Positions 1 to 6,396 of a stretch of 6,396 nt of DNA are shown here, piece after piece. The notes beneath the pieces are model-generated. The model searched no databases. It worked only from the letters and a program-made list of their open reading frames with translations, and was not told where the DNA came from. Both the position numbers and the translations under genes were made by a program. Each line of letters opens with the position of its first letter. Positions within the stretch are counted from its first letter, which is position 1. The stretch is from Flavobacterium psychrophilum (lineage in GTDB: Bacteria; Bacteroidota; Bacteroidia; Flavobacteriales; Flavobacteriaceae): contig CAMCTL010000185.1 in the NCBI GenBank assembly GCA_945878515.1, positions 1 to 6,396 of the forward strand. The letters run 5' to 3'.

Positions 1-1262
1 CAACCATATTCAGCAGTATCAGAAATAACACGGTTCATTTCGAACAATTTTTTTCTTGCCACAGTGTTGGCAATCAAAGGCAATTCGTGTAATGATTCAT
101 AGTAAGCCGATTCTTCGATAATTCCTGATTCTGTCATTGTTTCAAAAGCCAACTCTACTCCTGCTTTTACCATTGCAACCATCAAAACACCATTGTCAAA
201 ATATTCTTGTTCAGAAATTTCATTTGTTGTTGGTGCTGTTTTTTCGAAGTTGGTTTCTCCAGTTGCTGCTCTCCAAGTCAATAGATTGGCATCATTATTA
301 GCCCAATCAATCATCATGTTTTTGGAAAATTCTCCGGACATGATATCGTCTTGGTGTTTTTGGAACAGCGGACGCATAATGTCTTTTAATTCATCGGCTA
401 GTTCAAAAGCTTCAATTTTTGAAGGATTGTTTAAACGATCCATCATATTGGTAATTCCACCGTGTTTTAATGCTTCTGTAATAGTTTCCCAACCGTATTG
501 AATTAATTTTGAAGCATAAGCTGGTTCGATTCCTTTCTCGACCATTTTGTCGAAACACAAGATGGAACCGGTTTGCAATAACCCGCAAAGAATAGTTTGT
601 TCGCCCATTAAATCCGATTTTACTTCGGCAACGAAAGATGATTTCAAAACTCCAGCTCTATGACCTCCAGTAGCAACTGCATAAGCTTTAGCTTGAGCCA
701 AACCAAATCCGTTAGGGTCATTTTCTGGATGAACAGCGATTAATGTTGGTACACCAAAACCTCTTTTGTATTCTTCGCGAACTTCAGATCCTGGGCATTT
801 TGGAGCACACATAATTACTGTAATATCTTTACGAATCTGCATTCCTTCTTCAACTATGTTAAACCCGTGAGAATAAGCTAAAGTTGCCCCTTCTTTCATT
901 AAAGGCATAATAGCAGAAACTACTGCGGTATGTTGTTTGTCTGGCGTTAGGTTACAAACCAAATCGGCTGTTGGAATTAATTCCTCATAAGTTCCAACTT
1001 TGAAACCATTGTTTGTAGCGTTTGTAAAGGAAGCTCTTTTTTCGGCTATTGCATCAGCACGCAAAGCATAGGAAATATCTAAGCCAGAATCTCTCATATT
1101 CAAACCTTGGTTCAAACCTTGTGCGCCACAGCCTACGATAACTACTTTTTTGTCTTTAAGTGCTGCTATTCCGTCTGTAAATTCAGATTGATCCATGAAT
1201 TCGCAAACGCCTAATTGTTCTAATTGTTCTCTAAGTGGTAATGAATTGAAATAATTTGCCAT
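1..1262 (-). CDS. ilvC: Ketol-acid reductoisomerase, class II (long form), 3' end cut by window edge
   Basis: KARI converts 2-acetolactate or 2-aceto-2-hydroxybutyrate to the dihydroxy acid by Mg-dependent alkyl migration and NADPH reduction, the second shared step of valine and isoleucine synthesis, in the cytosol. I translated all 420 visible codons and found no stop or frameshift. From memory the protein lines up with the 491-residue E. coli IlvC without an indel, so about 71 C-terminal residues lie outside the window. The Rossmann motif VGCGAQG is at residues 43-49. R68, R76 and S78 fit NADPH preference. H132 is in YSHGFN, and the metal ligands D217 and E221 are in KSDLMGE. The second knotted domain carries GVELAFE (E389, E393) and [10 protein letters not shown] (near S414). 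That duplicated C-terminal domain marks the long class; the short class has about 330-350 residues. The ATG at 1260-1262 begins MANYFN, like E. coli, and follows an A8 tract. It is the last visible gene of the operon, 118 nt after ilvN. Confidence 0.97.
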   Translation of the reverse strand, partial: MANYFNSLPLREQLEQLGVCEFMDQSEFTDGIAALKDKKVVIVGCGAQGLNQGLNMRDSGLDISYALRADAIAEKRASFTNATNNGFKVGTYEELIPTADLVCNLTPDKQHTAVVSAIMPLMKEGATLAYSHGFNIVEEGMQIRKDITVIMCAPKCPGSEVREEYKRGFGVPTLIAVHPENDPNGFGLAQAKAYAVATGGHRAGVLKSSFVAEVKSDLMGEQTILCGLLQTGSILCFDKMVEKGIEPAYASKLIQYGWETITEALKHGGITNMMDRLNNPSKIEAFELADELKDIMRPLFQKHQDDIMSGEFSKNMMIDWANNDANLLTWRAATGETNFEKTAPTTNEISEQEYFDNGVLMVAMVKAGVELAFETMTESGIIEESAYYESLHELPLIANTVARKKLFEMNRVISDTAEYG

Positions 1263-1280
1263 TTTTTTTTGTTTAATAAT
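1263..1280 (-). promoter_or_regulatory. A-rich translation leader of ilvC, no Shine-Dalgarno
   Basis: Read on the coding strand, the ATG is preceded directly by eight A residues, and before these by TTAAAC. No purine-rich GGAG-type Shine-Dalgarno is present. A-rich, SD-free initiation regions are known to be typical of Bacteroidetes. The same TTAAAC-A8 block precedes ilvN, which supports both start choices. Confidence 0.55.
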
Positions 1281-1380
1281 TGAAATGTTTGTGTTTGATA
1301 ATATAAAGTTTTTTCTATTTCTGAATGTATCGTGTAGTATCCTAGCTTTATTCTTGTAGCTAAACACTAATTGCAGAACA
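1263..1380 (-). other. ilvN-ilvC intergenic spacer
   Basis: This is a 118-nt AT-rich gap between the ilvN stop and the ilvC start. On the coding strand it contains no TTTG, so the Bacteroidetes -7 type promoter (TAnnTTTG) is absent. The only inverted repeat I found is a 5-bp TAGCT/AGCTA pair (1343-1347 with 1358-1362) around a 10-nt loop, too weak to call. No small open frame or terminator is supported. The last 18 nt before ilvC form the A-rich leader listed separately. I infer read-through from ilvN into ilvC. Confidence 0.5.
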
Positions 1381-1902
1381 CTATTTTAGTTCTTCCAATA
1401 AAGGCGTTACTTCCATTTTCTCTTTGGAAACCGAAATTCTTCCGGATCGCACAAATTGCATAATTCCGAAAGGCTTCAATTTTTTGTATAAGTCATTAAT
1501 TTCGGCATATTTTCCTGATTTTGAAATCACGAAAAAATCTCTTGAAACGGTTACTATTTCAGAATGGCTCTCTTTGATGATGTTTTGAATTTGTCTTTCG
1601 TCGAATAGCAAACTAGATTCTATTTTAAAGATAGCACTTTCAAGAAAGATTGTTTCTTCGTCGGTGTGATAAAATGCTTTGATCACTTCGATTTGTTTTT
1701 CGATTTGACCTACAATGTTTTGCACCCATTTTTCGGTAGTTTTTACTACAATAATAAATCTAGAAACGTTTTCGATTTCAGATTCAGATACGTTAAGGCT
1801 CAATACATTGATGTGTCGCTTCAAGAATATTCCTGAAATTCTATTTAATAAACCAACATTATTTTCTGAGTAAACAGAGATGGTGAATATTTTATTTTCC
1901 AT
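1381..1902 (-). CDS. ilvN: Acetolactate synthase (AHAS) small regulatory subunit
   Basis: This is the regulatory subunit that binds the IlvB catalytic subunit, raises its activity and confers valine feedback inhibition. It has 173 residues, close to the usual 160-175. An N-terminal ACT domain covers about residues 4-78, opening with [21 protein letters not shown]14, G17 and N32 align by eye with E. coli IlvH N11, G14 and N29, which line the valine site, so the enzyme is probably valine-sensitive (inference). The rest matches the ACT-like C-terminal domain of AHAS small subunits, ending with [12 protein letters not shown], comparable to the ARSGVVGLSRG segment of IlvH. The ATG at 1900-1902 is the natural start: it places the ACT domain at the N terminus and follows the same TTAAAC-A8 leader seen at ilvC. 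The gene lies 88 nt after ilvB and 118 nt before ilvC, the common ilvBNC order. The symbol ilvH would be an equally valid label. Confidence 0.95.
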   Translation of the reverse strand: MENKIFTISVYSENNVGLLNRISGIFLKRHINVLSLNVSESEIENVSRFIIVVKTTEKWVQNIVGQIEKQIEVIKAFYHTDEETIFLESAIFKIESSLLFDERQIQNIIKESHSEIVTVSRDFFVISKSGKYAEINDLYKKLKPFGIMQFVRSGRISVSKEKMEVTPLLEELK

Positions 1903-1918
1903 TATTTTTTTTGTTTAA
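1903..1918 (-). promoter_or_regulatory. A-rich translation leader of ilvN, no Shine-Dalgarno
   Basis: On the coding strand the start is preceded by TTAAAC, eight A residues and TA, then ATG. No GGAG-like motif is present. The A8 tract lies just outside the long imperfect hairpin upstream, so it would stay single-stranded if that hairpin forms. The resemblance to the ilvC leader is direct; the role in initiation is inferred from Bacteroidetes practice. Confidence 0.5.
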
Positions 1919-1989
1919 AGTTTGGAGTTTAAGGTTTAAAGTTGTTGCTATCTTTTTTAAACAATTTTAAACCTTAAACCTTAAACTTT
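1914..1989. repeat. Inverted heptamer tandem repeats forming a long imperfect hairpin (ilvB-ilvN gap)
   Basis: On the plus strand four 7-nt units run in series from 1914 to 1941: TTTAAAG, TTTGGAG, TTTAAGG, TTTAAAG. After a spacer, three units of the opposite orientation run from 1969 to 1989: AAACCTT, AAACCTT, AAACTTT. The two arms pair as 1917-1946 with 1960-1989. That is 30 positions with four non-Watson-Crick pairs (1941/1965, 1926/1980, 1925/1981, 1924/1982) and a 13-nt loop at 1947-1959. In plus-strand RNA three of the four exceptions would be G-U pairs; in the minus-strand operon RNA only one would be, so the fold is somewhat weaker in the sense transcript. It starts 1 nt after the ilvB stop codon and no U-run follows, so it is not a standard intrinsic terminator. 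The 7-nt period rules out a codon repeat. A repetitive intergenic element or an RNA processing or stability structure is possible. Confidence 0.8.
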
Positions 1990-1990
1990 C

Positions 1991-3688
1991 TTATGATAAT
2001 CGCATTTCTGACACCGAAGCTCCTGTTGGAATCATCGGGAATACATTGTTTTCTTTTTCTACCAAAACCTCAAGGAAGAATGAATCTTTTGAAGCCATCA
2101 TTTCGGCAACGGCGGCGTCTAATTCATCTCTTTGAGTTACTTTTCTGGCTTTGATATAATATCCTTCAGCAATGGCTATAAAATTTGGATTGATCATTTC
2201 TGTTGATGCATATCGATTGTCAAAAAATAATTCTTGCCATTGGCGCACCATTCCAAGAAACTCATTGTTTAGTACCACAATCTTCACAGGAACTTTGGTT
2301 TGAAAAATAGTTCCTAATTCTTGAATCGTCATTTGAAAACCGCCATCGCCAATAATAGCAACAACTTCTCGGTCGGGTCTTCCCATTTTGGCACCGATTG
2401 CGGCTGGCAAACAAAATCCCATTGTTCCTAATCCTCCAGATGTAATATTACTTTTGGTCGAATTGAATTTGGCATAACGGCAAGCAAACATTTGATGCTG
2501 ACCAACATCTGAAACAATAATGGCATCTCCATTAGAATGTTTATTAATCATTTCTATGGTTTCGCCCATCGAAATTCCTTTGTCATTTGTAGGAGCTAAT
2601 TCTTCGTTGATTACAGCATCGAGTTCTATCTTATAATATTCTTTGAATTCGTTGTGCCAAGATTCGTGTGTTTTTTTCTCAATAAGCGGAATTAACGCTT
2701 TCAAAGATTCTTTAACATTTGCCAAAACTGCAACGGTTGTTTTTACGTTTTTATCAATTTCGGCAGGGTCTATTTCAAAGTGAATTACTTTGGCTTGTTT
2801 GGCATAAGTGGCTAAATTTCCGGTAACTCTATCATCAAAACGCATTCCGAGTGCGATTAACACATCGCATTCGTTGGTTAATAAATTGGGCCCGTAATTT
2901 CCGTGCATACCTAGCATTCCTACATTCAACGGATGATCTGTTGGTAATGCTGAAAGTCCTAAAATCGTCCAAGCTGCTGGAATGCCTGATTTTTCAATAA
3001 ATTCTTTTAGTTCTGCTTCGGCTTCCCCTAAAATAATTCCTTGACCAAAAATGATATATGGTTTTTTGGCATTATTAATCAATTCCGCAGCTTCAGCTAC
3101 TTTTTCAAGGTTTAAAGTTGGTTTTGGATGATAGCTTCTAATGTTGGTACATTTTTTATAACTAAAATCCAATTGGTCAAACTGAGCATTTTTAGTAATA
3201 TCTATCAAAACAGGGCCTGGACGCCCAGATTTGGCGATATAAAAAGCTTTGGCGATGATTTCAGGAATTTCATGCGCTTCAGTAATTTGATAATTCCATT
3301 TGGTTACGGGAGTCGAAATTCCGATAATATCGGTTTCCTGAAAAGCATCAGAACCCAATAAATGTTTTCCTACTTGTCCAGTAATACAAACCATTGGAGT
3401 TGAATCAATTTGAGCATCGGCAATTCCGGTAACTAAATTGGTTGCTCCCGGCCCAGAAGTTGCAATGGCAACCCCAACTTTTCCTGTAGCTCTAGCATAA
3501 CCTTGGGCTGCGTGTGTTGCTCCTTGTTCGTGGCGCACTAAAACGTGGTGTAATTGCTCTTTAAATTTGTATAATTCGTCATAAACAGGCATTATCGCTC
3601 CACCAGGATAACCGTAAACCAAATCTACGCCTTCTTCGAGCAAACATCGTATAACAGCTTCTGCGCCTGATATTTTATTATTTTCCAT
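1991..3688 (-). CDS. ilvB: Acetolactate synthase (AHAS) large catalytic subunit
   Basis: This ThDP-, FAD- and Mg-dependent enzyme decarboxylates pyruvate and condenses it with a second pyruvate (giving 2-acetolactate, to valine and leucine) or 2-oxobutyrate (giving 2-aceto-2-hydroxybutyrate, to isoleucine). It has 565 residues, the usual bacterial length without a transit peptide. The N-terminal ThDP domain (about 4-170) has YGYPGGAIMP and the catalytic glutamate E54 in VRHEQGA. A central FAD-binding domain (about 190-325) follows, with GMLGMHG and the ALGMRFDDRVTG segment. The C-terminal ThDP/Mg domain (about 380-530) has GDGG at 447-450 and the closing NN at 474-475. GMVRQWQE with W484 matches the conserved AHAS substrate-channel tryptophan, which separates it from other ThDP enzymes such as pyruvate oxidase or glyoxylate carboligase. 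The ATG at 3686-3688 gives the expected short N terminus (MENNKISGAEAV). It forms a holoenzyme with IlvN, encoded next. Confidence 0.97.
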   Translation of the reverse strand: MENNKISGAEAVIRCLLEEGVDLVYGYPGGAIMPVYDELYKFKEQLHHVLVRHEQGATHAAQGYARATGKVGVAIATSGPGATNLVTGIADAQIDSTPMVCITGQVGKHLLGSDAFQETDIIGISTPVTKWNYQITEAHEIPEIIAKAFYIAKSGRPGPVLIDITKNAQFDQLDFSYKKCTNIRSYHPKPTLNLEKVAEAAELINNAKKPYIIFGQGIILGEAEAELKEFIEKSGIPAAWTILGLSALPTDHPLNVGMLGMHGNYGPNLLTNECDVLIALGMRFDDRVTGNLATYAKQAKVIHFEIDPAEIDKNVKTTVAVLANVKESLKALIPLIEKKTHESWHNEFKEYYKIELDAVINEELAPTNDKGISMGETIEMINKHSNGDAIIVSDVGQHQMFACRYAKFNSTKSNITSGGLGTMGFCLPAAIGAKMGRPDREVVAIIGDGGFQMTIQELGTIFQTKVPVKIVVLNNEFLGMVRQWQELFFDNRYASTEMINPNFIAIAEGYYIKARKVTQRDELDAAVAEMMASKDSFFLEVLVEKENNVFPMIPTGASVSEMRLS

Positions 3689-3703
3689 TATATAGTATTT
3701 TTC

Positions 3704-3736
3704 CTCACCCCAACCCTCTCCGAAGGAGAGGGAGCC
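3704..3736. repeat. GC-rich perfect palindrome in the ilvB leader
   Basis: The arms CCCTCTCC (3714-3721) and GGAGAGGG (3725-3732) pair perfectly over 8 bp around the 3-nt loop GAA (UUC in operon RNA). The surrounding block, from CTCACCCCAA on the left to GGAGCCG on the right, is strikingly GC-rich against the very AT-rich flanks. In the operon RNA the hairpin ends 25 nt before the ilvB ATG. It is followed by a GGGGTGAGG stretch whose GAGG lies 14 nt from the start, too far for a usual Shine-Dalgarno. No U-run follows on the coding strand, so it is not a standard terminator. I recall similar CTCACCCC-plus-palindrome blocks in intergenic DNA of Bacteroidetes and other bacteria, which would make it a dispersed repeat, but I could not check this. 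A role in ilvB translation or mRNA processing is possible. Confidence 0.75.
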
Positions 3737-3786
3737 GAAAATGGTAAAGGGGAATTTAATTTTTCTTTATTATTAATTCTAAAATT

Positions 3787-3828
3787 GCAATCTGAAACCT
3801 GCAATCTAAAATCTAAAATCTGCAATCT
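3787..3828. repeat. Tandem heptamer array, six units, touching the ilvD stop codon
   Basis: Six consecutive 7-nt units can be read on the plus strand: GCAATCT, GAAACCT, GCAATCT, AAAATCT, AAAATCT, GCAATCT. Three are identical GCAATCT and two are identical AAAATCT. The last base of the array (3828) is also the last base of the ilvD TAA stop codon on the minus strand, so in the transcript the array begins at the very end of ilvD. No inverted copies are present, so unlike the array at 1914-1989 it does not fold on itself. The 7-nt period and its position outside the coding frame show that it is non-coding. The function is unknown; an intergenic repeat family is the likeliest reading. Confidence 0.8.
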
Positions 3829-5501
3829 TACTTATCCGTTACACATCCTGTAGAGGCGCTGGAAACTGATCTTGCATATTTTAGCAAAACACCTTTTTTC
3901 GGTTTAATTTCAGGTTGTACCCAATTGGCCAATCTTTCGGCATATTCGGCATCTGGAATTTTTAAATTAATGGTGTTGTTCACTGCATCAATTGTAATTA
4001 TATCTCCGTTTTCGACCAAGGCTATTCCGCCACCGTCAAAAGCTTCGGGAGTGATATGACCTACTACAAATCCATGTGAACCACCTGAAAATCTTCCATC
4101 GGTAATCAAGGCTACTTTATCACCTAAGCCTGCACCCATAATGGCAGAAGTTGGTTTTAGCATTTCTGGCATTCCAGGTCCGCCTTTTGGACCAACATAT
4201 CGAATGACAACTACACTTCCTGGTTTTATTAATCCTTTTTCGAGTCCGGGAATTACTTCAAACTCACTTTCAAAAACCACCGCAGTACCTTCGAAATACT
4301 CTCCTTCTTTACCACTAATTTTTGCAACACAACCTTCTGATGCAAGGTTTCCGTATAAAATTTGGATGTTTCCAGTTGATTTTAAAGAGTTATGAATTTG
4401 GTGAATTACTTCTTGACCATCGGTTAAGTAAGGAATATTTTCTAAATTTTCGGCCAATGTTTTCCCTGTTACAGTGATACAATCGCCGTGTAGGTAGCCG
4501 TGTTTTAATAAATACTTCATCACTCCAGGAACTCCGCCTACTTGGTGTAAGTTTTCCATCAAATACTTCCCGCTAGGTTTCAAATCGGCAAGCATCGGTG
4601 TTTTATCACTAATAGCTTGAAAATCGTTTAATGTTATTTCGATGTCTACTGCGTGCGCCATAGCAATTAAGTGCATTACTGCATTGGTGGAACCTCCAAG
4701 TACAGCAACAATCGTAATTGCATTTTCAAAAGCCTTACGCGTCATAATATCTCTTGGTTTTATGTCCATTTCCAATAGATTGCGAATCGCTTTTCCTGCA
4801 TCTAAACATTCTTGTTTTTTGTTTTCACTTAAAGCTGGGTTTGATGAACTATAAGGTAAACTCATTCCCAAAGCTTCAATAGCAGATGCCATCGTATTTG
4901 CAGTGTACATACCGCCACAAGCACCTGCTCCTGGACAAGCATTTTTTATCACTCCTTTGAAATCTTCATCTGATATATCGTTTTTTAATTTTTTTCCTAA
5001 AGCTTCAAAGGCCGATACGATATTTAGATCTTCGCCTTTCCAATGTCCAGAATGTATTGAGCCGCCGTACACCATTATTGCAGGACGATTAACCCTTCCC
5101 ATTGCTATCAAGGCACCTGGCATATTTTTATCACATCCTGGTATTGCTATCATACCGTCATACCACTGCGCACCCATAACTGTTTCAATAGAATCGGCTA
5201 TGACATCGCGAGAAACTAAAGAGAAACGCATTCCTTCAGTTCCGTTCGAAATTCCGTCGCTTACACCGATGGTATTAAAAATCAATCCTACTAAATCGGA
5301 ATTCCAAACTCCTTTTTTGACATCTTTTGCCAAATCATTCAAGTGCATATTGCAGGTATTGCCTTCATAACCCATACTAACAATGCCAACTTGTGCCTTT
5401 TTCAAATCGTCTTCGGTTAAACCAATTCCGTACAACATTGCTTGAGCAGCAGGTTGGGTAATATCTTGGGTAATGGTTTTGCTGTATTTATTTAATTCCA
5501 T
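3828..5501 (-). CDS. ilvD: Dihydroxy-acid dehydratase
   Basis: This iron-sulfur enzyme dehydrates 2,3-dihydroxyisovalerate to 2-oxoisovalerate and 2,3-dihydroxy-3-methylvalerate to 2-oxo-3-methylvalerate, the third shared valine/isoleucine step. It has 557 residues, the normal length for the IlvD/Edd family. Three conserved cysteines expected to bind the cluster are present: C50 in EGNTCNMH, C123 in PGCDKNMPG and C195 in [16 protein letters not shown]124 and K125, next to C123, match the Mg site and the lysine reported as carbamylated in related dehydratases. GRFSGGSHG (469-477) carries the conserved active-site serine region. [11 protein letters not shown] and the [13 protein letters not shown] segment favour IlvD over phosphogluconate dehydratase Edd. 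Whether the cluster is [2Fe-2S] or [4Fe-4S] cannot be told with certainty. The ATG at 5499-5501 lies 17 nt after the leuA stop, behind an A-rich stretch with no Shine-Dalgarno. This is the tightest spacing in the window and implies co-transcription with leuA. Confidence 0.97.
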   Translation of the reverse strand: MELNKYSKTITQDITQPAAQAMLYGIGLTEDDLKKAQVGIVSMGYEGNTCNMHLNDLAKDVKKGVWNSDLVGLIFNTIGVSDGISNGTEGMRFSLVSRDVIADSIETVMGAQWYDGMIAIPGCDKNMPGALIAMGRVNRPAIMVYGGSIHSGHWKGEDLNIVSAFEALGKKLKNDISDEDFKGVIKNACPGAGACGGMYTANTMASAIEALGMSLPYSSSNPALSENKKQECLDAGKAIRNLLEMDIKPRDIMTRKAFENAITIVAVLGGSTNAVMHLIAMAHAVDIEITLNDFQAISDKTPMLADLKPSGKYLMENLHQVGGVPGVMKYLLKHGYLHGDCITVTGKTLAENLENIPYLTDGQEVIHQIHNSLKSTGNIQILYGNLASEGCVAKISGKEGEYFEGTAVVFESEFEVIPGLEKGLIKPGSVVVIRYVGPKGGPGMPEMLKPTSAIMGAGLGDKVALITDGRFSGGSHGFVVGHITPEAFDGGGIALVENGDIITIDAVNNTINLKIPDAEYAERLANWVQPEIKPKKGVLLKYARSVSSASTGCVTDK

Positions 5502-5518
5502 AATTGTTTTATATTTTT

Positions 5519-6396
5519 TTAGCTTCTAATTAAATCACTTTCTATTTTGCAAGCCTCAATTATTTGATGAATATCTGAATCCAAAACTTCTTTTTTAATG
5601 TCGGCAAATTTCAAGAATTCTAAGTAAACAATATCCAATTGTACTTTTGTCAATTCGTACCCTACTTTTTTAGCTCTGTAAGCCAATGCAGCCCTTCCAC
5701 TTCTGGCAGTAAGGATGATGGAAGATTCGTTGACGCCAACATCAAGAGGATTCATAATTTCGTAGGTTTCTCTGTTTTTAATCACCCCATCTTGATGAAT
5801 TCCTGAACTGTGTGCAAAAGCATTTGCGCCTACAATGGCTTTATTAGGTTGCACCATCATACCCATACTTTCAGAAACCAAACGACTCATTTCGTTTAAT
5901 TGCTTTGCATTTATATTCGTGTCTAAATTCAAATAAGGATGTTGCCTTAATATCATTACTACTTCTTCGAGTGCAGTATTTCCTGCTCTTTCGCCTATAC
6001 CGTTGATAGTGCATTCAATTTGTCTTGCACCGTTTATTACACCTGCAATAGAATTCGCTGTAGCCATTCCTAGGTCGTTATGACAATGACAAGAAAGGAT
6101 TACGTTTTCGATGCCTTTTACGTTTTCTTTTAGGTATTTTATTTTTGCACCATATTCTTCTGGCAAACAATAGCCTGTCGTATCAGGAATGTTTAATACA
6201 GTTGCTCCAGATTTGATAACTTCCTCGCAGACTCGAGCTAAGAAATTATTTTCAGTTCGACCCGCATCTTCAGCATAAAATTCTACATCTTCAACAAAGG
6301 ATTTTGCATAAGAAACGGCATATTTTGCTCGAGCAATAATATCTTCTCTTGTTGTATTTAATTTATGAACAATATGTGAATTTGATGTTCCAATTC
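5519..6396 (-). CDS. leuA: 2-Isopropylmalate synthase, short form without the regulatory domain, 5' end cut by window edge
   Basis: LeuA condenses acetyl-CoA with 2-oxoisovalerate to 2-isopropylmalate, the committed step of leucine synthesis. The visible 291 residues are the C-terminal part; the frame is open to the window edge, so the start lies outside. In visible-fragment numbering, [10 protein letters not shown] is near 38-47, the metal-binding pair H103/H105 is in SCHCHNDLG, and N139 is in NGIGERAGN. These align with E. coli LeuA H202, H204 and N238 at a constant offset of 99, so about 99 residues are missing, including the TLRDGEQ metal motif, and the full protein would be about 390 residues. 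[13 protein letters not shown](I)KNRETYEI is characteristic of LeuA rather than citramalate or homocitrate synthase. The protein stops soon after the segment matching E. coli LADKKGQVFDYDLEAL, so the roughly 130-residue leucine-binding C-terminal domain is absent. The ending looks natural, with a normal spacing to ilvD, rather than a truncation. Confidence 0.93.
   Translation of the reverse strand, partial: IGTSNSHIVHKLNTTREDIIARAKYAVSYAKSFVEDVEFYAEDAGRTENNFLARVCEEVIKSGATVLNIPDTTGYCLPEEYGAKIKYLKENVKGIENVILSCHCHNDLGMATANSIAGVINGARQIECTINGIGERAGNTALEEVVMILRQHPYLNLDTNINAKQLNEMSRLVSESMGMMVQPNKAIVGANAFAHSSGIHQDGVIKNRETYEIMNPLDVGVNESSIILTARSGRAALAYRAKKVGYELTKVQLDIVYLEFLKFADIKKEVLDSDIHQIIEACKIESDLIRS

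Noticed and set aside
1343..1362. Small TAGCT/AGCTA hairpin before ilvC
   Set aside because: Only 5 bp around a 10-nt loop; expected by chance in AT-rich DNA.
1917..1989. Intrinsic terminator between ilvB and ilvN
   Set aside because: The stem is AT-rich and is followed by A residues in the operon RNA and by no U-run on either strand, so it does not meet the usual form of a Rho-independent terminator.
3368..3370. Gly107 in IlvB at the place of the plant AHAS herbicide-site proline
   Set aside because: Bacterial AHAS enzymes vary at this position (Ser or Ala in E. coli isozymes as I recall them), so it is natural variation rather than a selected resistance change.
3714..3732. Intrinsic terminator between ilvD and ilvB
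   Set aside because: The stem is GC-rich, but on the coding strand it is followed by TTGGGGTGAGG and on the other strand by GAGCCG, with no U-tract in either direction.
3689..3827. Attenuator leader peptide or T-box before ilvB
   Set aside because: I found no short frame rich in Leu, Val or Ile codons, no T-box motif and no competing terminator. Any such control is more likely upstream of leuA, outside the window.
4903..5370. Open plus-strand frame of 155 codons, with shorter ones at 193-501, 3128-3361, 4141-4395 and 4642-4854
   Set aside because: Each lies wholly antisense to a strongly conserved enzyme gene (ilvD, ilvC, ilvB), has no recognisable domain, and is explained by the codon constraints of the opposite strand.
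5519..6166. A 215-codon version of the leuA frame starting at an internal TTG
   Set aside because: The same frame stays open to the window edge and encodes conserved LeuA sequence ([23 protein letters not shown]) upstream of this TTG, so it is an internal leucine codon and not the start.

Overview
The window holds the core of a branched-chain amino acid biosynthesis operon. All five genes are on the minus strand, in the transcription order leuA (5' end outside the window), ilvD, ilvB, ilvN, ilvC (3' end outside the window). The AT-rich sequence, the A-rich leaders with no good Shine-Dalgarno motif before the starts, and the style of the intergenic repeats suggest a member of the Bacteroidetes, most likely a Flavobacterium-type organism. 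This placement is inferred; no taxonomic marker is present.

Layout from right to left, in the direction of transcription: leuA (5519-6396, partial), a 17-nt gap, ilvD (3828-5501), a 139-nt gap, ilvB (1991-3688), an 88-nt gap, ilvN (1381-1902), a 118-nt gap, ilvC (1-1262, partial). No gene is seen on the plus strand; its open frames are antisense shadows of these genes. No RNA gene, mobile element, CRISPR array or convincing intrinsic terminator is seen. The gaps are the only places with structure beyond the genes. The ilvD/ilvB gap has a heptamer tandem array that touches the ilvD stop codon and a GC-rich perfect palindrome close to the ilvB start. The ilvB/ilvN gap is almost filled by a second heptamer family arranged as a long imperfect hairpin. 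The ilvN/ilvC gap shows only an A-rich leader.

Together the enzymes cover the shared isoleucine/valine steps. IlvB with IlvN condenses pyruvate with pyruvate or 2-oxobutyrate, IlvC isomerises and reduces the acetohydroxy acid, and IlvD dehydrates the dihydroxy acid to the 2-oxo acid. LeuA diverts 2-oxoisovalerate to leucine. LeuB, LeuC/LeuD and the transaminase are not in the window. The IlvN subunit keeps the residues that bind valine in E. coli IlvH, whereas LeuA ends before the C-terminal leucine-sensing domain of long-form LeuA, so the two branch points may be controlled differently.

This is ordinary core metabolism. I see no new multi-gene system. The observations most worth following up are the two heptamer repeat arrays next to stop codons, the palindrome in the ilvB leader, and the short LeuA.
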